A stretch of 64,000 bases of DNA from Psychrobacter submarinus (GCF_904846685.1 NZ_CAJHBQ010000001.1:1302001-1366000); one strand, 5' to 3'; counted from the stretch's first letter, positions 27,733 through 40,231 are shown. Numbers and translations: made by a program. The notes: generated by a model not told the origin, from the letters alone.

Positions 27733-30700
27733 TTAGTTATCTTGGTTCAGCTCTTGAGCGAAGGCTTCATCGAAACTTGTAAAGTCTTTATTTTCACTTG
27801 TAGCTGTACCCATATCGAACGCAGCATTAAGATCTGAGTCTTGCAGCTTTTGTTCTGCTTTGTCTTTACGCGCGTTGTGATACGCAAGACCAGTACCTGC
27901 AGGAATCAGACGACCGACGACGACGTTTTCTTTTAGGCCACGTAGCTCATCAACTTTACCCGTCACCGCCGCCGCAGTTAGCACTCGCGTGGTTTCCTGG
28001 AACGAAGCTGCTGAGATAAAGCTTTCCGTTGCCAGACTCGCTTTAGTGATACCTAACAATTGACGCTCATACTGAACTGGGAATTTATTCTCAGCTTCCA
28101 GTTTGGCATTCAAGGCTATGACATCAGCGTACTCGACCTGATCACCTTTGAAGTGACTAGAGTCGCCCGCATCTGTAATCTCAACTTTGCGCAGCATCTG
28201 ACGAATAATAACTTCAATGTGCTTATCGTTGATCTTCACGCCTTGCAAGCGGTAAACGTCTTGTACTTCGTTAACGATATAGTCTGCAAGAGCCGTCTGA
28301 CCTTTTAGACGTAAGATGTCGTGCGGGTTTTGCGGACCATCAGCGATGATCTCGCCGCGTGCCACAGTCTCGTTTTCGAAGACGTTGATTTGACGCCATT
28401 TCGGGATCAGCTCTTCATGCGTTTCACCATCTTCGTTAGTAATGATAAAGCGGTTCTTACCTTTGGTCTCTTTACCAAAGCTCACCACACCTGTCATCTC
28501 AGCCATAATGGCGTGATCTTTCGGGCGACGTGCTTCGAATAAATCGGCGACGCGTGGTAGACCACCGGTAATATCTTTAGTACCAGAAGATGCTTGTGGG
28601 ACACGGCCTAAGATCGAACCTGCCGCTACTTTTTCACCATCGCTGACGCGAATGATGGTTTCTGCAGGTAAGAAATAAACCACTTCTTTGCCCGCATCAG
28701 TATTCAAGATAATAGCAGGACGTAAGTCTTTAGCATTACTTGAACGGTCACGAGTCGCTAGAATCTCAAACGAGCTCATACCTGTGGCATCATCGACTTT
28801 AACGGTCGCTGTACTACCATCAACGATATCACTAAAGCGCGCAGTACCGGCGAATTCTGTGATAATTGGATGCGTATGCGGATCCCACTTAGCAATCGTT
28901 TGACCACCATCTACTTTATCGCCATCTTTGACGAGGACGCTTGAACCGTAAGGTACTTTATAACGCTCACGCTCACGACCAAGATCGTCAGTCAAAGCAA
29001 TTTCTGCAGAGCGAGAGACGATAACTAAATGACCATCGGTATGCTCAACTGTTTTCATATTGTCAAATTGTACTTGACCGGCGTTACGCGCTGAGATGCT
29101 ATTATCCACAGATGCTGAGCTTGCTGCCCCGCCCACGTGGAAGGTACGCATGGTAAGCTGAGTACCTGGCTCACCGATAGACTGCGCTGCCATAACCCCA
29201 ACTGACTCACCGATATTGACTTTATGACCACGAGCCAAGTCACGACCATAACACTGCGAACAAACGCCGTGCTCAACTTCACAAGTGATAACTGAGCGTA
29301 CCCAAATATCATCAATAGCGTTTTCGTCTAAGATGTTTACCCACTGCTCATCGATTAACGTACCAGCCGGAATCAGCACTTTTGAGTCATCATCATTATA
29401 AGTCACATCACGCGCAGTCACTCGCCCTAGCACTAAGTCACCAAGTTTTTCGATGATCTCGCCACCTTGGATGTGCGGCGTCATGAGCAGACCTTGCTCG
29501 GTGCCACAATCATCGCTAGTGATGACTAAATCTTGCGCAACATCGACGAGACGACGAGTCAGATAACCTGAGTTTGCAGTCTTCAAGGCGGTATCGGCTA
29601 GACCTTTACGCGCACCATGCGTTGAGATGAAATACTGTAGTACGGTCAGGCCTTCACGGAAGTTCGCTTTAATTGGTGTCTCAATGATAGAGCCATCCGG
29701 TTTTGCCATAAGGCCACGCATACCAGCGAGCTGACGAATCTGTGCAGCACTACCACGAGCACCAGAATCTGACATAATAAAGATTGAGTTGAAGGATTTT
29801 TGCTCTTCTTCCTCACCCTTAGCATTCATAATCTTGTCAGTCGCTAGGTTATCCATCATCGCTTTAGCAACTTTGTCGTTGGTACGCGACCAGATATCGA
29901 CAACTTTGTTATAGCGCTCACCGGCAGTGACGAACCCTTGCTCAAACTGATCTTCGATTTCGCGGACTTCAGCGTCTGCGGTGTCGATGATTTGTTTTTT
30001 GCTTGGCGGAATGACCATGTCGTCAAGACCGATAGAAACGCCAGATAAAGTCGCTTGTGCAAAACCTAAGTACATCAACTGGTCAGCGAACATAACGCTG
30101 TCTTTGACGCCCATTTTACGATAGCAAGAGTTGATCAAACCTGAGATGTTTTTCTTAGTCATCTCTTGGTTGCACTCTGCAAACGCCATACCTTTTGGCA
30201 TGATGTTCCAAATCAATAGGCGACCAGCAACGGTCTCTTTTAGACTTGTCGACTCTGTGGTGTTACCTTCTTTATCAGTCTGCGTCTCAGTGACACGCAC
30301 TTTGATCAAAGCATTGACGTGCAAATCGTTCGAGCCAATAGCACGTAAGGCTTCGTTGACTGTCGCAAACACCATGCCTTCACCTTTGGCATTGATCGAT
30401 GAGCGACTGATGTAGTATAGACCTAAGACCACGTCTTGTGACGGTACGATAATCGGATCACCGTTAGCAGGTGACAAGATATTATTCGTTGACATCATCA
30501 AGGCGCGTGACTCTAGTTGAGCCTCAAGCGTCAATGGTACGTGAACGGCCATTTGGTCACCGTCAAAGTCAGCGTTAAACGCGGTACAAACCAGCGGATG
30601 CAGCTGAATCGCTTTACCTTCGATCAGTACAGGTTCGAACGCTTGTAGACCCAATCTATGCAGCGTTGGTGCACGGTTGAGTAGCACTGGATGCTCACGG

Positions 30701-31953
30701 ATAACCATAGCCAGCATATCCCACACTTGCGGCTCTTCACGCTCGACCATCTTTTTGGCCGCTTTAATCGTGGTCGCCATGCCGTGTGATAACAGCTTGG
30801 CATAAGTAAATGGCTTAAATAACTCTAATGCCATCTTCTTTGGTAGACCGCACTGATGCAGGCGTAGCGTCGGGCCAACAACGATAACCGAACGACCAGA
30901 ATAATCGACACGCTTACCAAGTAGGTTTTGACGGAAACGACCTTGCTTACCTTTAATCATATCGGCCAAAGATTTTAGTGGACGCTTATTACTACCAGTA
31001 ATGGCACGGCCACGGCGACCGTTATCAAGTAAGGCATCGACTGACTCTTGTAGCATACGCTTTTCGTTACGCACAATGATATCAGGGGCGCTAAGCTCCA
31101 ATAGACGCTTCAAACGATTATTACGGTTGATGACACGGCGATACAAATCGTTAAGATCAGATGTCGCAAAACGGCCACCTTCTAGCGGTACTAGCGGACG
31201 TAAATCTGGTGGTAGAACTGGTAAAATATTCATTACCATCCACTCAGGCTTATTATTAGAGTCGCGGAAAGCTTCTAATAACTTTAGACGTTTAGACATT
31301 TTTTTGAGCTTAGTCTCAGAGCCGGTTTGCGGAATTGCTTCGCGCAGCTCATCAATCTCGATATCGATATCGATGTCTTTTAATAAGTCTTGTACTGCTT
31401 CTGCGCCCATCTTAGCTGTGAACTCGTCGCCGAACTCTTCAAGCGCGCGGTAGTAGTCTTCGTCATCAAGCAGCTGATACTTCTCAAGACTCGTCAAGCC
31501 TGGCTCAGTAACAATATAGCTCTCAAAATAAAGCACGCGCTCGATGTCACGTAGCGTCATGTCTAACAAAAGACCGATGCGGCTTGGTAATGATTTTAAG
31601 AACCAAATATGCGCGACAGGGCTAGCCAGATCGATATGACCCATACGATCACGGCGAACTTTGGCTGTAGTCACTTCTACGCCGCATTTTTCGCAGATGA
31701 TGCCTTGGAATTTGCGGCGCTTATATTTACCACAAAGACACTCAAAGTCTTTTACTGGGCCAAAGATTTTGGCACAAAATAGACCATCGCGCTCAGGTTT
31801 AAAGGTACGATAATTAATGGTTTCTGGCTTTTTGACTTCACCATGCGACCAAGACTTGATCACATCTGGTGAGGCTAAAGTAATTTGAATGCTATCAAAC
31901 TCACGATTACCGCTCGCGGTAGGGCTTTGCATGATATCGAGTAAATCTTTCAA
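27733..31953 (-). CDS. rpoC: RNA polymerase subunit beta'
   Basis: 1406 residues, full length. The start is TTG at 31953, supported by GGAG 7 nt upstream and the conserved first residues MKDLLDI; E. coli rpoC also uses a non-ATG start. The zinc-binding [23 protein letters not shown] is near residues 70-92, the active-site magnesium motif [12 protein letters not shown] is near 460, and the trigger-loop region with [10 protein letters not shown] is near 940. With RpoB it forms the catalytic cleft of RNA polymerase. It follows rpoB after 160 bp that contain a perfect hairpin. Confidence 0.98.
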   Translation of the reverse strand: MKDLLDIMQSPTASGNREFDSIQITLASPDVIKSWSHGEVKKPETINYRTFKPERDGLFCAKIFGPVKDFECLCGKYKRRKFQGIICEKCGVEVTTAKVRRDRMGHIDLASPVAHIWFLKSLPSRIGLLLDMTLRDIERVLYFESYIVTEPGLTSLEKYQLLDDEDYYRALEEFGDEFTAKMGAEAVQDLLKDIDIDIEIDELREAIPQTGSETKLKKMSKRLKLLEAFRDSNNKPEWMVMNILPVLPPDLRPLVPLEGGRFATSDLNDLYRRVINRNNRLKRLLELSAPDIIVRNEKRMLQESVDALLDNGRRGRAITGSNKRPLKSLADMIKGKQGRFRQNLLGKRVDYSGRSVIVVGPTLRLHQCGLPKKMALELFKPFTYAKLLSHGMATTIKAAKKMVEREEPQVWDMLAMVIREHPVLLNRAPTLHRLGLQAFEPVLIEGKAIQLHPLVCTAFNADFDGDQMAVHVPLTLEAQLESRALMMSTNNILSPANGDPIIVPSQDVVLGLYYISRSSINAKGEGMVFATVNEALRAIGSNDLHVNALIKVRVTETQTDKEGNTTESTSLKETVAGRLLIWNIMPKGMAFAECNQEMTKKNISGLINSCYRKMGVKDSVMFADQLMYLGFAQATLSGVSIGLDDMVIPPSKKQIIDTADAEVREIEDQFEQGFVTAGERYNKVVDIWSRTNDKVAKAMMDNLATDKIMNAKGEEEEQKSFNSIFIMSDSGARGSAAQIRQLAGMRGLMAKPDGSIIETPIKANFREGLTVLQYFISTHGARKGLADTALKTANSGYLTRRLVDVAQDLVITSDDCGTEQGLLMTPHIQGGEIIEKLGDLVLGRVTARDVTYNDDDSKVLIPAGTLIDEQWVNILDENAIDDIWVRSVITCEVEHGVCSQCYGRDLARGHKVNIGESVGVMAAQSIGEPGTQLTMRTFHVGGAASSASVDNSISARNAGQVQFDNMKTVEHTDGHLVIVSRSAEIALTDDLGRERERYKVPYGSSVLVKDGDKVDGGQTIAKWDPHTHPIITEFAGTARFSDIVDGSTATVKVDDATGMSSFEILATRDRSSNAKDLRPAIILNTDAGKEVVYFLPAETIIRVSDGEKVAAGSILGRVPQASSGTKDITGGLPRVADLFEARRPKDHAIMAEMTGVVSFGKETKGKNRFIITNEDGETHEELIPKWRQINVFENETVARGEIIADGPQNPHDILRLKGQTALADYIVNEVQDVYRLQGVKINDKHIEVIIRQMLRKVEITDAGDSSHFKGDQVEYADVIALNAKLEAENKFPVQYERQLLGITKASLATESFISAASFQETTRVLTAAAVTGKVDELRGLKENVVVGRLIPAGTGLAYHNARKDKAEQKLQDSDLNAAFDMGTATSENKDFTSFDEAFAQELNQDN

Positions 31954-32045
31954 GTTGCTTCTCCGTTATCTTTATAATCTTCTAAGCGGTACCTAAAAGT
32001 ACAAGCTGCTTAGACGACTGAAGGCAATGAATTGGGATGAGATAA

Positions 32046-32090
32046 AGACTAAAAGCAGCCGTATCAATCATACTTTACTGCTTTTAGTCT
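32046..32090 (-). repeat. Perfect 13-bp hairpin between rpoB and rpoC
   Basis: AGACTAAAAGCAG (32046-32058) and CTGCTTTTAGTCT (32078-32090) with a 19-nt loop, starting 24 bp after the rpoB stop. No proper U-run follows, so it looks like an RNA processing or stability element rather than a full terminator. Confidence 0.6.
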
Positions 32091-32113
32091 AACGCTTAAG
32101 CGTCAATAAGGGC

Positions 32114-35100
32114 TTAATTGTTTTCTTTTAACTCAATATTGATACCCAGTGATTTGATTTCTTTGGTCAGTACGTTGAACGACTCAGGCATACCTGGATC
32201 CATATACTGCTCACCATCGACGATGTTTTTGTACATACGCGTACGGCCTTCGACATCATCTGACTTCACCGTTAGCATCTCTTGCAAGGTATAAGTCGCA
32301 CCATATGCTTCTAGTGCCCACACTTCCATCTCACCGAATCTCTGACCACCAAACTGGGCTTTACCACCGAGTGGTTGCTGGGTGACCAGCGAGTAAGAAC
32401 CGGTAGAACGCGCGTGCATTTTGTCGTCGACTAAGTGGTTCAGCTTGAGCATATACATATAACCGACCGTCACTTTGCGGTCAAACTGCTGACCAGTACG
32501 ACCATCATATAGTACTTGCTGACCATCGCGGTCGAGTCCTGCAAGCTCAAGCAAGTCTTTGACTTGATGCTCATGCGCGCCGTCAAACACTGCGGTACCC
32601 ATTGGCACACCGCCGCGCAAGTTGCCCGCTAGCGCCATGATATCATCATCACTTAAGCTATCGAGATCAACGCTTTCACCGCCTACTTTATTGTAGATTT
32701 GGTCTAAGAAATCACGTAAATCTTTCATTGCTGCTTGAGCTTTGAGCATGTTATCGATCTTCTCGCCCAAGCCTTTGGCTGCCATACCTAAGTGAGTCTC
32801 TAAGACCTGACCGATATTCATACGCGAAGGAACACCTAGCGGGTTCAAGACGATATCGACGGTGTTGCCATGCTCATCATAAGGCATGTCTTCGACCGGC
32901 ATAATGCGCGATACCACACCTTTGTTACCATGACGACCGGCCATTTTGTCACCCGGCTGAATACGACGCTTCACCGCAAGATAAACCTTGACGATTTTTT
33001 GTACGCCATGCTGCAAGTCGTCCCCTGCAGTTAGTTTGCGTTTTTTCTCTGCAAACTTCACATCGATATCTTTTTGCTTATCGACTAAGTACTCAGCGAT
33101 TTGCGTGAGACGCTCAGCGATGTCTTCTTCAACTGGCTGAATATCTAGCAAAGTCTCAAGGCTCATCTCTTTCATGTCGGCCGCTTTCATAACCGTACCG
33201 GCTTTGAGACCTGAACCACCACTGACTTTTTGACCGTCGAGTAAGTTACCGATACGGCCACGCGCCGCTTCTTCAAAGATACGTAGCTCTTCTTTTAGAT
33301 CTTTACGGTAGCTATCGAGCTGTGATTTTTCAATCGCACGGGCACGCGCATCTTTTTCGACACCGTCACGGGTGAAGACTTGTACGTCAATGACCGTACC
33401 TTTGCTTGACGTTGGGACACGTAGTGAGGTGTCTTTGACGTCAGCGGCTTTTTCACCGAAGATGGCCCGTAGTAGTTTTTCTTCAGGCGTCAGCTGCGTC
33501 TCACCTTTTGGCGTGACTTTACCGACTAAGATATCACCGGCATCCACTTCAGCACCGATATATACAATACCTGCTTCGTCTAGGCTAGACAGCGCCGCTT
33601 CACCGACGTTTGGAATATCAGCAGTAATTTCTTCGGTGCCAAGCTTAGTATCACGAGCCACACAAGTGAGTTCTTGAATATGAATGGTGGTGAATCGATC
33701 TTCTTTTACAACCTTTTCAGATAGAAGAATCGAATCCTCGAAGTTATAACCATTCCACGGCATAAAGGCGATACGAATGTTCTGACCTAACGCTAGCTCA
33801 CCAAGATCGGTCGATGGACCGTCAGCCAAGATATCACCAAAAGCAATCTCATCACCTTGGTTAACGATGATACGCTGATTGATACAAGTGTTTTGGTTAG
33901 AGCGCGTATATTTGATCAAGTTATAGATATCGATACCCGCTTCACCAGCGACCATTTCATCTTCATTAACACGTACGACGATACGCGAAGCATCAACGTC
34001 TTCGATCACACCGCCACGCTTAGCGATAACACAGACACCCGAATCACGAGCGACGTGACGCTCCATACCTGTACCAACTAATGGCTTATCAGCGCGTAGC
34101 GTCGGAACCGCCTGACGCTGCATGTTCGAGCCCATAAGCGCTCGGTTAGCATCATCATGCTCTAGGAATGGAATCAGACCAGCGGCTACTGACACGACCT
34201 GACTTGGCGACACATCCATATGCGTCACTTTGTCAGCTGGCATACGCACAAACTCGCCATAGCTACGCACGCTGATCATCTCCTCGCTAAGCTCACCTTT
34301 ATCATTCATGGGTGAGTCAGCTTGAGCGATTACCGTACCGACCTCTTCGATAGCAGATAGGTATTCGATAACATCAGTTACTTTACCATCGACCACTTGG
34401 CGATAAGGCGTCTCTAAGAAACCAAAGCTATTAGTCTTAGCAAAGGTCGCTAGTGAGTTGATCAAACCAATGTTTGGACCCTCTGGTGTCTCAATTGGGC
34501 AGACACGGCCGTAATGCGTATCGTGTACGTCACGCACTTCAAAACCGGCACGCTCACGGGTCAAACCACCTGGTCCCAACGCTGATACACGGCGCTTATG
34601 CGTGACTTCTGATAGCGGGTTGTTTTGATCCATAAACTGCGACAACTGGCTAGAGCCAAAGAACTCTTTGACCGCTGCAGCAACTGGTTTTGAGTTAATC
34701 AAATCTTGTGGCGATAAGTTATCAGATTCTGCTGATGATAGACGCTCTTTGACCGCACGTTCAACACGAACCAGACCAACACGGAATTGATTTTCTGCCA
34801 TCTCACCTACTGAGCGGATACGGCGGTTACCTAAATGGTCAATGTCATCGACTTCGCCGCGACCATTACGAATCTCAACCAGCTCTTTTAGTACGTTGAC
34901 GATATCGTCATGGGTCAAGACGCTGCGCTCGCGCTGCACGTCTGGGTCATCGGTATTATCGAAGTCTAAGCCCAAACGGCGGTTGAACTTCATACGGCCA
35001 ACGTTAGATAGATCGTAACGATCAGCGTTGAAGAACATACTTTCAAACAGCTTCTCTGCTGTTTCAACCGTTGGTGGCTCGCCTGGACGCATAACCTTAT

Positions 35101-36232
35101 AGATCTCAATCAAGGCTTCTTCGCGGCTTGAAGTGCTATCGGCACGCAGCGTATCAGCGATGTAGCTACCTTGATCGATATCATTAGTAAACAGGATGCT
35201 GAATTCTTTGATCGAATCACTTGCTTCAAACGAGTTTAGCTTCACTAATAGCTCATGATCGATAGGCGTGTTTGCATGGGCAACGACTTCGTCATTAACG
35301 ATAATATCTTCAGCCAAAATACGCTCATAGAGATATTCATCAGGCACGGCGATCTTAGTCATACCCGCCTCTTCGATCTGACGAATACGGCGCGCGTTGA
35401 TACGTTTGCCCTGCTCGACGATCACATCGCCATTAGGGGCAACGATATCGAACTGCGCCATCTCACCACGCAAGCGATCAGCAACGATATCAATCTCGAA
35501 CTGCTCCTCACCTTTATAAACCGCGACTTTATCAAAGAATAAGTCTAAAATCTCGCCAGTCGTTAGGCCAAGAGCGCGCAGGATGATAGAAGCAAGGAGT
35601 TTACGGCGACGGTCAATACGCGCGAATACTAGGTCTTTAGCATCAAACTCAAAGTCTAACCACGAACCGCGATAAGGAATGATACGAGCGTTATAAAGCA
35701 CCTTACCACTAGAGTGTGATTTACCCTTATCATGATCAAAAAAGACACCGGGTGAACGATGCAATTGCGAGACGATAACACGTTCAGTACCATTAATGAT
35801 AAAGGTACCGTTATCAGTCATGAGTGGAATTTCACCCATATAAACGCTTTGTTCACGGATATCTTTGATAGCCGCTTTGCTGTTTTTGTCTTTATGATCT
35901 TTATCTTTGATAATCAGACGGATTTTGACACGCATAGGCGCGGCAAAGGTTGAACCACGTAAGATACACTCACGCTCATCAAACTCCGGCTCTCCTAAAT
36001 AATATTCAACAAATTGTAGCTCAGCATTACCTGAATGACTCTCAATCGGGAAAATAGAAGAGTAAGCGGCTTGTAGACCAGTATTCTCACGAGCTTTAGG
36101 CTTTTTATGCTCTTGCAAAAATTGCTCATAGGAATCTACTTGGATAGACAATAAATAGGGAATGTCCATCACAGTGGGCAATTCAGCAAAACTTTTGCGA
36201 ATACGCTTTTTTTCAGTATAAGAATATGCCAT
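32114..36232 (-). CDS. rpoB: RNA polymerase subunit beta
   Basis: 1372 residues. The rifampicin-binding region near 530-560 reads [15 protein letters not shown] then [13 protein letters not shown], which is the wild-type, sensitive form. Later come [13 protein letters not shown] and [24 protein letters not shown] near the C-terminus, which contacts beta'. It is the catalytic core subunit of RNA polymerase. It is transcribed with rpoC, but two intrinsic terminators and almost 800 bp separate it from rplL, so a dedicated promoter is likely. Confidence 0.98.
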   Translation of the reverse strand: MAYSYTEKKRIRKSFAELPTVMDIPYLLSIQVDSYEQFLQEHKKPKARENTGLQAAYSSIFPIESHSGNAELQFVEYYLGEPEFDERECILRGSTFAAPMRVKIRLIIKDKDHKDKNSKAAIKDIREQSVYMGEIPLMTDNGTFIINGTERVIVSQLHRSPGVFFDHDKGKSHSSGKVLYNARIIPYRGSWLDFEFDAKDLVFARIDRRRKLLASIILRALGLTTGEILDLFFDKVAVYKGEEQFEIDIVADRLRGEMAQFDIVAPNGDVIVEQGKRINARRIRQIEEAGMTKIAVPDEYLYERILAEDIIVNDEVVAHANTPIDHELLVKLNSFEASDSIKEFSILFTNDIDQGSYIADTLRADSTSSREEALIEIYKVMRPGEPPTVETAEKLFESMFFNADRYDLSNVGRMKFNRRLGLDFDNTDDPDVQRERSVLTHDDIVNVLKELVEIRNGRGEVDDIDHLGNRRIRSVGEMAENQFRVGLVRVERAVKERLSSAESDNLSPQDLINSKPVAAAVKEFFGSSQLSQFMDQNNPLSEVTHKRRVSALGPGGLTRERAGFEVRDVHDTHYGRVCPIETPEGPNIGLINSLATFAKTNSFGFLETPYRQVVDGKVTDVIEYLSAIEEVGTVIAQADSPMNDKGELSEEMISVRSYGEFVRMPADKVTHMDVSPSQVVSVAAGLIPFLEHDDANRALMGSNMQRQAVPTLRADKPLVGTGMERHVARDSGVCVIAKRGGVIEDVDASRIVVRVNEDEMVAGEAGIDIYNLIKYTRSNQNTCINQRIIVNQGDEIAFGDILADGPSTDLGELALGQNIRIAFMPWNGYNFEDSILLSEKVVKEDRFTTIHIQELTCVARDTKLGTEEITADIPNVGEAALSSLDEAGIVYIGAEVDAGDILVGKVTPKGETQLTPEEKLLRAIFGEKAADVKDTSLRVPTSSKGTVIDVQVFTRDGVEKDARARAIEKSQLDSYRKDLKEELRIFEEAARGRIGNLLDGQKVSGGSGLKAGTVMKAADMKEMSLETLLDIQPVEEDIAERLTQIAEYLVDKQKDIDVKFAEKKRKLTAGDDLQHGVQKIVKVYLAVKRRIQPGDKMAGRHGNKGVVSRIMPVEDMPYDEHGNTVDIVLNPLGVPSRMNIGQVLETHLGMAAKGLGEKIDNMLKAQAAMKDLRDFLDQIYNKVGGESVDLDSLSDDDIMALAGNLRGGVPMGTAVFDGAHEHQVKDLLELAGLDRDGQQVLYDGRTGQQFDRKVTVGYMYMLKLNHLVDDKMHARSTGSYSLVTQQPLGGKAQFGGQRFGEMEVWALEAYGATYTLQEMLTVKSDDVEGRTRMYKNIVDGEQYMDPGMPESFNVLTKEIKSLGINIELKENN

Positions 36233-36489
36233 CGAGAGTCCTTACAGTAAACGTGGAAACAAATAAAAATCGTAGCTAGCGTGCACCAATACTTGGTGAT
36301 ACCATGCAAACTTAGCGACGTATACGATAATACAACCACTTTAAAGGCGATATACTCATCCCAGATCCCTTTAAAGCTAAAACTTCAAACAATCATCACT
36401 ATGCGGCCATATGCATTTTGATAATCAACACTTTCAAAATCTTTTTTAAATAAATGGGTTATTAAGCCAAACAGTGATATAACTGTATA

Positions 36490-36518
36490 TATATGCGGTG
36501 ATTAACCTTTGTATCCAA
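36490..36518 (-). promoter_or_regulatory. Weak candidate rpoB promoter
   Basis: On the minus strand, TTGGAT (36513-36518) and CATATA (36490-36495) with a 17-nt spacer. It would give a leader of about 250 nt before rpoB. Consensus match is modest. Confidence 0.27.
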
Positions 36519-36786
36519 TGATTCGCGTCTAGTTTTTAATAAACTATAGCTTGGATAGCAGTTTCAAAGGCGTTTGGTCAGCCGCCGCTATTAAATAAAG
36601 CGGATTATTGATAACGGTTAAAAGTACGTCACCGCTAAAAATCAAAGTATCCGTTTGTCTGAATAGCACTAAAGGTGAAAGGTGCGATAAATAGTCATCA
36701 GCAATAATGTTAATCAGATAAATAATAATAGATATTGAGTTAAGTAGGCCGTGCTAAAAAACAGTTATTGAAAAAGCATGCAGACA

Positions 36787-36819
36787 CAAAAAAACGCCAA
36801 ACGTCTCAGGACATTTAGC
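36787..36819 (-). terminator. Second intrinsic terminator in the rplL-rpoB gap
   Basis: On the minus strand a 10-bp stem GCTAAATGTC/GACGTTTGGC (two G-T wobbles) with a CTGA tetraloop, followed by GTTTTTTT. On the plus strand it covers 36796-36819, with the A-run at 36787-36794. Confidence 0.75.
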
Positions 36820-36961
36820 CTAAATTAACAGATTATTCAAAACTACTGTGCTTGCTTGCACTGTGTTTACTTGCATAGCTATCGTGTGTCCTTTTGATGA
36901 GTATCCACCACTGGTGATCGGGCGTTAGGCAGACACAAAAGGTCAAGCTAGTAATTATAAT

Positions 36962-36999
36962 AAAAAAGAGCCAGCAATGCAAGGCATTACTAGCTCTTT
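36962..36999 (-). terminator. First intrinsic terminator/attenuator after rplL
   Basis: AAAGAGC (36965-36971) pairs with GCTCTTT (36993-36999). Inner helices AG/CT and AATGC/GCATT close around an AAG loop. On the minus strand it is followed by six T. It lies 31 bp after the rplL stop. Confidence 0.8.
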
Positions 37000-37030
37000 A
37001 TGTGCAGTATTAAACTAAATTAAGCTAAGC

Positions 37031-37405
37031 TTATTTTAGTTCAACAGAAGCACCAGCTTCTTCAAGCTTCTTCTTCAACTCTTCAGCTTCGTCTTTAGAC
37101 GCGCCTTCTTTGATTGGTGCTGGAGCGCCTTCAACTAGGTCTTTCGCTTCTTTTAGACCAAGGCCAGTCGCTTCGCGAACGGCTTTAATGACGGCAACTT
37201 TCTTCTCGCCAAAGCTAGCAAGAACAACGTCAAACTCGTCTTTTTCTTCAGCAGCAGCGCCGCCTTCAGCAGCAGCAGCAGGTGCAGCAGCAGCTACAGC
37301 AGCAGTTACGCCGAATTTTTCTTCCATGTCGCTGATTAGCTCAACGATATCCATTACTGACATTTCAGCGATTGCGTTTAACACATCTTCTTTAGATAGT
37401 GCCAT
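37031..37405 (-). CDS. rplL: 50S ribosomal protein L7/L12
   Basis: 124 residues. The N-terminal dimerisation domain (1-33) is followed by an Ala/Gly-rich hinge (about 34-53) and the C-terminal factor-binding domain with [28 protein letters not shown]. It forms the stalk that recruits EF-Tu and EF-G, bound to L10. It is encoded 122 bp after rplJ and followed by a terminator-like hairpin. Confidence 0.98.
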   Translation of the reverse strand: MALSKEDVLNAIAEMSVMDIVELISDMEEKFGVTAAVAAAAPAAAAEGGAAAEEKDEFDVVLASFGEKKVAVIKAVREATGLGLKEAKDLVEGAPAPIKEGASKDEAEELKKKLEEAGASVELK

Positions 37406-37527
37406 GAGAACTCTCCGTTATCTGATAAAAATAATTGATTTAATAGCGTATTGATTGACTGTCCACTGTGTTAGATACTGGGACAATAAGCCAATCAAGG
37501 CTGTAAAATTTACGTTAAAACAAGCGA

Positions 37528-38055
37528 TTAAGCAGCTTCTTTTGCGTCTTTGATTGCTGCTACCGTGCGAACGAACTTGCCAGGAACTGCGTTCATAGTC
37601 TGGACAAGCTTGGTCACTGGTGCATTCATAGTTGCCATCAAGATAGAGATTGCTTCGTCGCGAGTTGGTAGCTTCGATACGCGCTCTAGCTCTTCTGGAC
37701 CATAAACTTCACCACCGACTGATACAATTTTGGTCTCTAAAGCATTGTTTTCTTTGCTGAAGTCGAAAACGACTCTAGCAGCAGATCCCAAGTCTTCCAT
37801 AGAGAAAGCCAAAAGTAATGGACCAGTCATACGGTCTGACATGCTCTCAAACTTAGTGCCTTCAAAAGCGCGTTTTGCAAGTGTGTTTTTTACCACTTTT
37901 AAAACAACACCTTTTTCACGGGCTTGTACGCGCAGCTCAGTAAGCTGTGCAACACCAATACCGTGATATTCGGCAGCGACTGCTGAGTAAGCATTAGCAG
38001 CAACTTCAGACACTTCAGCTACAACTTGTTGTTTTTGCTCTAGCGTTAATGCCAT
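37528..38055 (-). CDS. rplJ: 50S ribosomal protein L10
   Basis: 175 residues. The N-terminal RNA-binding domain (ALTLEQKQQVVAEVSE, VVKNTLAKRAFEGT) anchors the stalk to 23S rRNA, and the C-terminal helix binds L7/L12 dimers. In other bacteria the L10-L12 complex represses its own mRNA through a leader RNA; the 416-bp gap upstream holds a strong hairpin in that position. AGGAG lies upstream of the ATG. Confidence 0.97.
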   Translation of the reverse strand: MALTLEQKQQVVAEVSEVAANAYSAVAAEYHGIGVAQLTELRVQAREKGVVLKVVKNTLAKRAFEGTKFESMSDRMTGPLLLAFSMEDLGSAARVVFDFSKENNALETKIVSVGGEVYGPEELERVSKLPTRDEAISILMATMNAPVTKLVQTMNAVPGKFVRTVAAIKDAKEAA

Positions 38056-38471
38056 AAGTTGACTCCTTTAATCTTATCAATCCACTTATAATCTAAACCA
38101 TAAGTGAAAACTGACTTGATACGACACGTTATTAATGCACTAAAAAGTCCATTAATAACGACTAATTACGGCACCATTATCAGACTGACATCAAGTGATA
38201 GGTTGCCCTATCGGCTCTTATCAACAACTGGGTGGGTCACCGTCTGCGTAGGACAATTAAGACTTTCATCTGTTATCGATTAACAAAAGCAGCTTATAGC
38301 GATTAATAATACCTAAATCATCATCACTATAAACCGCTCTCTACCTACGGTCTTAGACAGCATAGCATTCACTACGCTGACCTAATTCTTAAAATTCTTT
38401 ACTGCTTAAAATTTGCTGCCGATCAATATTTGTGCTTATTACGGCTCAAATATCAGACAGCTATATTTATC
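38056..38471. promoter_or_regulatory. rplJ leader region (candidate L10 autoregulatory leader)
   Basis: A 416-bp gene-free region between rplA and rplJ. Position and structure fit the L10 leader that binds L10-L12 in other Proteobacteria, but I could not match the known consensus. It contains the hairpin at 38127-38160 and a smaller 7-bp stem at 38083-38106. No promoter or terminator is clear. Confidence 0.45.
38127..38160 (-). repeat. Strong hairpin in the rplJ leader
   Basis: CGTTATTAATG (38127-38137) pairs exactly with CATTAATAACG (38150-38160). After one mismatch three more pairs close on an AAAA loop. The hairpin lies 72 bp before the rplJ ATG. Confidence 0.65.
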
Positions 38472-39173
38472 TTATTTAGCCATGCGATATGGTACAGGAT
38501 CGATGGTTAGACCTGGGCCCATCGTGCTCGACAAAGTGATTTTCTTGATGAAAATACCTTTTGAAGTCGCAGGCTTAGCGCGCTTAAGGTCAGACAATAA
38601 CGCACGAGCGTTTTCGATGACTTGTTCCGCTGTAAAGCCAACTTGACCAATAGTCGTGTGGATAATACCTGCTTTGTCAACGCGATACTGCGCTTGACCC
38701 GCTTTAGTATTAGCAACGGCTTCAGCGACATTAGGCGTGACCGTGCCGACTTTTGGGTTAGGCATCAAACCACGTGGGCCTAAGATTGTACCTAACTGAC
38801 CGACAACGCGCATAGCGTCAGGAGCGGCGATAACTACGTCAAAGTCCATGTTACCAGCTTTGATTTGCTCAGCTAGATCATCCATCCCAACGATGTCAGC
38901 ACCCGCTTCTTTTGCCGCTTCAGCAGCAGCGCCTTGAGCGAATACCGCAACGCGTTTGGTTTTACCAGTACCGGCAGGCAGGTTGGTAGCACCGCGAACG
39001 ACTTGGTCAGATTTACGTGGGTCAACGCCCAAGTTTACTGCGATGTCGATAGACTCTTTGAACTTCAAAGGTGGCAAATCGTTTAGGATTTGAACCGCTT
39101 CTTCAATAGTGTATTGTTTTTCGTTATCGATACGGCTATTGATTTCTTTTTGGCGTTTGGTTAGCTTACTCAT
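38472..39173 (-). CDS. rplA: 50S ribosomal protein L1
   Basis: 233 residues, standard length. Conserved segments are [25 protein letters not shown], the [13 protein letters not shown]-like [13 protein letters not shown] and [11 protein letters not shown]. It binds 23S rRNA at the L1 stalk near the E site and represses rplKA translation in other bacteria. Its ATG follows the rplK stop codon directly, with GGAGG inside the rplK 3' end, so translation is coupled. Confidence 0.98.
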   Translation of the reverse strand: MSKLTKRQKEINSRIDNEKQYTIEEAVQILNDLPPLKFKESIDIAVNLGVDPRKSDQVVRGATNLPAGTGKTKRVAVFAQGAAAEAAKEAGADIVGMDDLAEQIKAGNMDFDVVIAAPDAMRVVGQLGTILGPRGLMPNPKVGTVTPNVAEAVANTKAGQAQYRVDKAGIIHTTIGQVGFTAEQVIENARALLSDLKRAKPATSKGIFIKKITLSSTMGPGLTIDPVPYRMAK

Positions 39174-39605
39174 TTACACACCCTCCACGGAAATACCCAT
39201 TGAACGAGCGGTACCAGCGATGGTACGAACAGCAGCGTCAAGATCAGCAGCAGTTAAGTCTGCATCTTTAGTCTTAACGATCTCTTCTAACTGCTCACGA
39301 TTCACCTTACCAACTTTAGCAGTGTTTGGCGTACCAGAACCTTTAGCGATACCAGCGGCTTTACGTAGTAAATACGCAGCTGGTGGCGACTTCATGATAA
39401 AGGTAAAAGACTTATCGTTATATACCGTGATTTCTGTAGGAATCGGCAGACCTGGCTCTTGGTTAGAGGTCGCTGCGTTAAATTCTTTACAGAACGCCAT
39501 GATGTTCACGCCTTTTTGACCCAAAGCTGGACCGATTGGCGGTGAAGGGTTGGCTTTACCTGCTGGGACTTGTAGTTTGATGTAACCATCAATCTTCTTA
39601 GCCAT
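39174..39605 (-). CDS. rplK: 50S ribosomal protein L11
   Basis: 143 residues. It starts [42 protein letters not shown], the conserved N-terminal domain that contacts the GTPase-associated centre. The C-terminal domain binds 23S rRNA. L11 is also needed for RelA activation. It is followed without a gap by rplA. The 95-bp leader toward nusG holds an 8-bp inverted repeat (GTTTGTTA at 39636, TAACAAAC at 39670). Confidence 0.98.
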   Translation of the reverse strand: MAKKIDGYIKLQVPAGKANPSPPIGPALGQKGVNIMAFCKEFNAATSNQEPGLPIPTEITVYNDKSFTFIMKSPPAAYLLRKAAGIAKGSGTPNTAKVGKVNREQLEEIVKTKDADLTAADLDAAVRTIAGTARSMGISVEGV

Positions 39606-39700
39606 GATTTTCTCCTAATTGGGTGATAACGCCAGTTTGTTAGTCACTATGATCATACGATCAGCGCTTAACAAACAACAGCTCCCCAGTTGATGTCTGT

Positions 39701-40231
39701 TTAGTCTAGTTTTTCAACTTTACTAAACTCAAGCTCGACCTGCGTGGGTCGATTAAATACGTTTACAGTCAGTTGTAGCTTAGATTTTTCGTAATCTACT
39801 TTTTCGACTAGGCCCTTAAAGTCAGTGAACGGACCATCAATAACCAGTAGCTCTTCGCCTGGTTCAAATAGAGTCTTCGGACGCGGCGCAGTTTCAGTCT
39901 GATTTAAGCGATTAAGAATACGGTCGGCTTCCGCTTTAGTGATAGGCGCTGGCATCTCTGGTGTACCACCAACAAAACCCATAATACGTGGACAGTCTTT
40001 GACAATGTGCCAAGTATTATCGTTCATCTCCATTTCGATCAAGACGTATCCTGGGAAAAACTTACGTTCACTTTTGCGCTTTTTACCGTCTTTCATCTCG
40101 ACCACTTCTTCAGTGGGCACCAATACATCGCCGAAAGAATCCGCGAAATCACTACGATTAATACGATCAGTTAATGAACGTTGTACTTGTTTTTCATATC
40201 CTGAAAACGCTTGGACAATATACCAACGCAT
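39701..40231 (-). CDS. nusG: Transcription termination/antitermination factor NusG
   Basis: 176 residues. The NGN domain (about 1-115) opens [19 protein letters not shown] and includes [15 protein letters not shown] domain (about 125-175, [23 protein letters not shown]) follows. NusG binds RNA polymerase, supports elongation, links to Rho and couples transcription to ribosomal S10. It is encoded 70 bp after secE, the usual order. Confidence 0.97.
   Translation of the reverse strand: MRWYIVQAFSGYEKQVQRSLTDRINRSDFADSFGDVLVPTEEVVEMKDGKKRKSERKFFPGYVLIEMEMNDNTWHIVKDCPRIMGFVGGTPEMPAPITKAEADRILNRLNQTETAPRPKTLFEPGEELLVIDGPFTDFKGLVEKVDYEKSKLQLTVNVFNRPTQVELEFSKVEKLD

Larger units (their letters stand above)
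36233..37030. other. 798-bp rplL-rpoB gap with two terminators and a possible rpoB promoter
   Basis: No coding region is supported. It contains two minus-strand intrinsic terminators (36787-36819 and 36962-36999), and between them and rpoB about 550 bp of AT-rich sequence with a weak promoter candidate at 36490-36518. Confidence 0.6.

Noticed and set aside
37451-37498. Inverted repeat TTGATTG/CAATCAA with inner GTCC/GGAC between rplJ and rplL
   Set aside because: The stem is broken by an asymmetric internal loop and no U-run follows. It is too weak to list as an element.
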